A stretch of 7,117 bases of DNA from Chloroflexota bacterium (GTDB taxonomy: Bacteria; Chloroflexota; Anaerolineae; Anaerolineales; Villigracilaceae), in assembly GCA_021796315.1 (NCBI GenBank), contig JAJYOH010000311.1, forward strand, positions 1 through 7,117, given 5' to 3'. A program made the position numbers and the translations under genes. A model generated the notes under the pieces. It searched no databases. It was not told where the DNA came from and was given only the letters and a program-made list of their open reading frames with translations. Below, in pieces: positions 6,665-7,117 of this stretch. How positions within the stretch are numbered: the first letter of the stretch is position 1; the number at the start of each line of letters is the position of its first letter.

Positions 6665-7117
6665 AAGTTTATGATGCCCCCGCTTTCGCAAAGTTGAGTG
6701 AGCGTGCCGCAGACGTAATCCAGCATGGGATGCGTGAGGCCGGGATAAACGCCGAGCCAGAAGACGTTGTTCATTACAAAATCGGAGTTATCGAGCGGAC
6801 CGGCCACGCGATACGGCACGTTTCGATATGCAGGCTGACGGACGAGGTTGCCGCCGAATAAAAGGCGCGTGGCGATTTTATGGGCCTCGAGAAATTGAAT
6901 GGTTTGACGGCGTGTGAATGGCGCAGTTTCGCGCACGGCAATGGGGAAGCCGAACCAGCTTGGTTCGCTTTCAGGTGTGGCTTCAGGCAGGATGAAAAAT
7001 TCCTGCAAGCCTTGCAGGCCAGCATAAAGTTTCTTGAAATTCGCGCGGCGCGCTTCGATGAAGGCCGGAAGCTTTTTCATCTGCGCCACGCCGACCGCGG
7101 CCTGCATGTCGGTGGCT
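6661..7117 (-). CDS. rfbH: RfbH/DdhC-type CDP-4-keto-6-deoxyglucose 3-dehydrase, C-terminal part (5' end outside window)
   Basis: The last 151 residues are visible. The frame enters from the right edge with ATDMQAAVG, so the ATG at 7107 is internal and not a start. DegT/DnrJ/EryC1-type features follow: the [15 protein letters not shown] helix, then PSWFGFPI, a [15 protein letters not shown] block, and [10 protein letters not shown] near the end. The R-x-L-F-x-G-N-L-x-R-Q-P block and the FW-x-G-V-Y-P-G-L motif are what I know from RfbH (E1), the PLP- and iron-sulfur-dependent enzyme that, with a reductase partner (E3), removes the C3 hydroxyl to form CDP-4-keto-3,6-dideoxyglucose. This is the precursor of paratose, abequose, tyvelose and ascarylose. 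The full enzyme is about 430-440 residues. The PLP site and cysteines lie outside the window. The alternatives, ColD or an ordinary sugar aminotransferase, fit the NLVRQP block less well. Its stop overlaps the next gene's ATG (ATGA). Confidence 0.85.
   Translation of the reverse strand, partial: ATDMQAAVGVAQMKKLPAFIEARRANFKKLYAGLQGLQEFFILPEATPESEPSWFGFPIAVRETAPFTRRQTIQFLEAHKIATRLLFGGNLVRQPAYRNVPYRVAGPLDNSDFVMNNVFWLGVYPGLTHPMLDYVCGTLTQLCESGGIINL

Noticed and set aside
6665..6691. TTG start giving nine more residues for the membrane protein
   Set aside because: The ATG at 6664 overlaps the preceding stop as ATGA and leads directly into a normal short N-terminus and first helix.

Overview
All genes sit on the minus strand, so transcription runs from the right end of the window to the left. 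The window looks like part of a surface-polysaccharide (O-antigen or glycan) cluster. It contains the end of an RfbH-type gene for CDP-3,6-dideoxyhexose synthesis, a sugar-nucleotide SDR enzyme, and four large multi-spanning membrane proteins that belong to or resemble the GT-C class of lipid-phosphosugar-dependent glycosyltransferases. The host is a bacterium that I cannot place further. There is no rRNA, tRNA or taxon-specific marker, and base composition varies along the window.

Right part (7117 to 3825): a tightly packed three-gene unit. The 3' third of the rfbH-like gene (6661-7117, entering from outside the window) overlaps a 594-residue membrane protein (4880-6664) by an ATGA junction. 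That gene overlaps a 352-residue extended SDR (3825-4883) by a second ATGA junction. The junctions imply translational coupling and a shared pathway. RfbH would remove the 3-hydroxyl of CDP-4-keto-6-deoxyglucose, the SDR could complete or modify a sugar nucleotide, and the membrane protein could transfer a sugar outside the membrane. The SDR gene carries an in-frame, hairpin-rich stretch of about 50 bases that looks like an inserted palindromic repeat.

Left part (3824 to 1): a looser and more AT-rich series. A 465-residue GT87-type protein (2319-3716) has a good ribosome binding site and an unusual N-terminal extension. After a gap of about 306 bases with a candidate promoter comes a second GT87-type protein (810-2012). 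After a gap of about 200 bases comes the N-terminal 203 residues of a GT39/GT83-like membrane glycosyltransferase that runs off the left edge (1-609).

I see no CRISPR array, insertion sequence, RNA gene or convincing intrinsic terminator. The parts most worth a second look are the palindromic insertion in the SDR gene, the coupled placement of an uncharacterised membrane protein between two sugar-nucleotide genes, and the odd reading-frame arrangement at 610-812.
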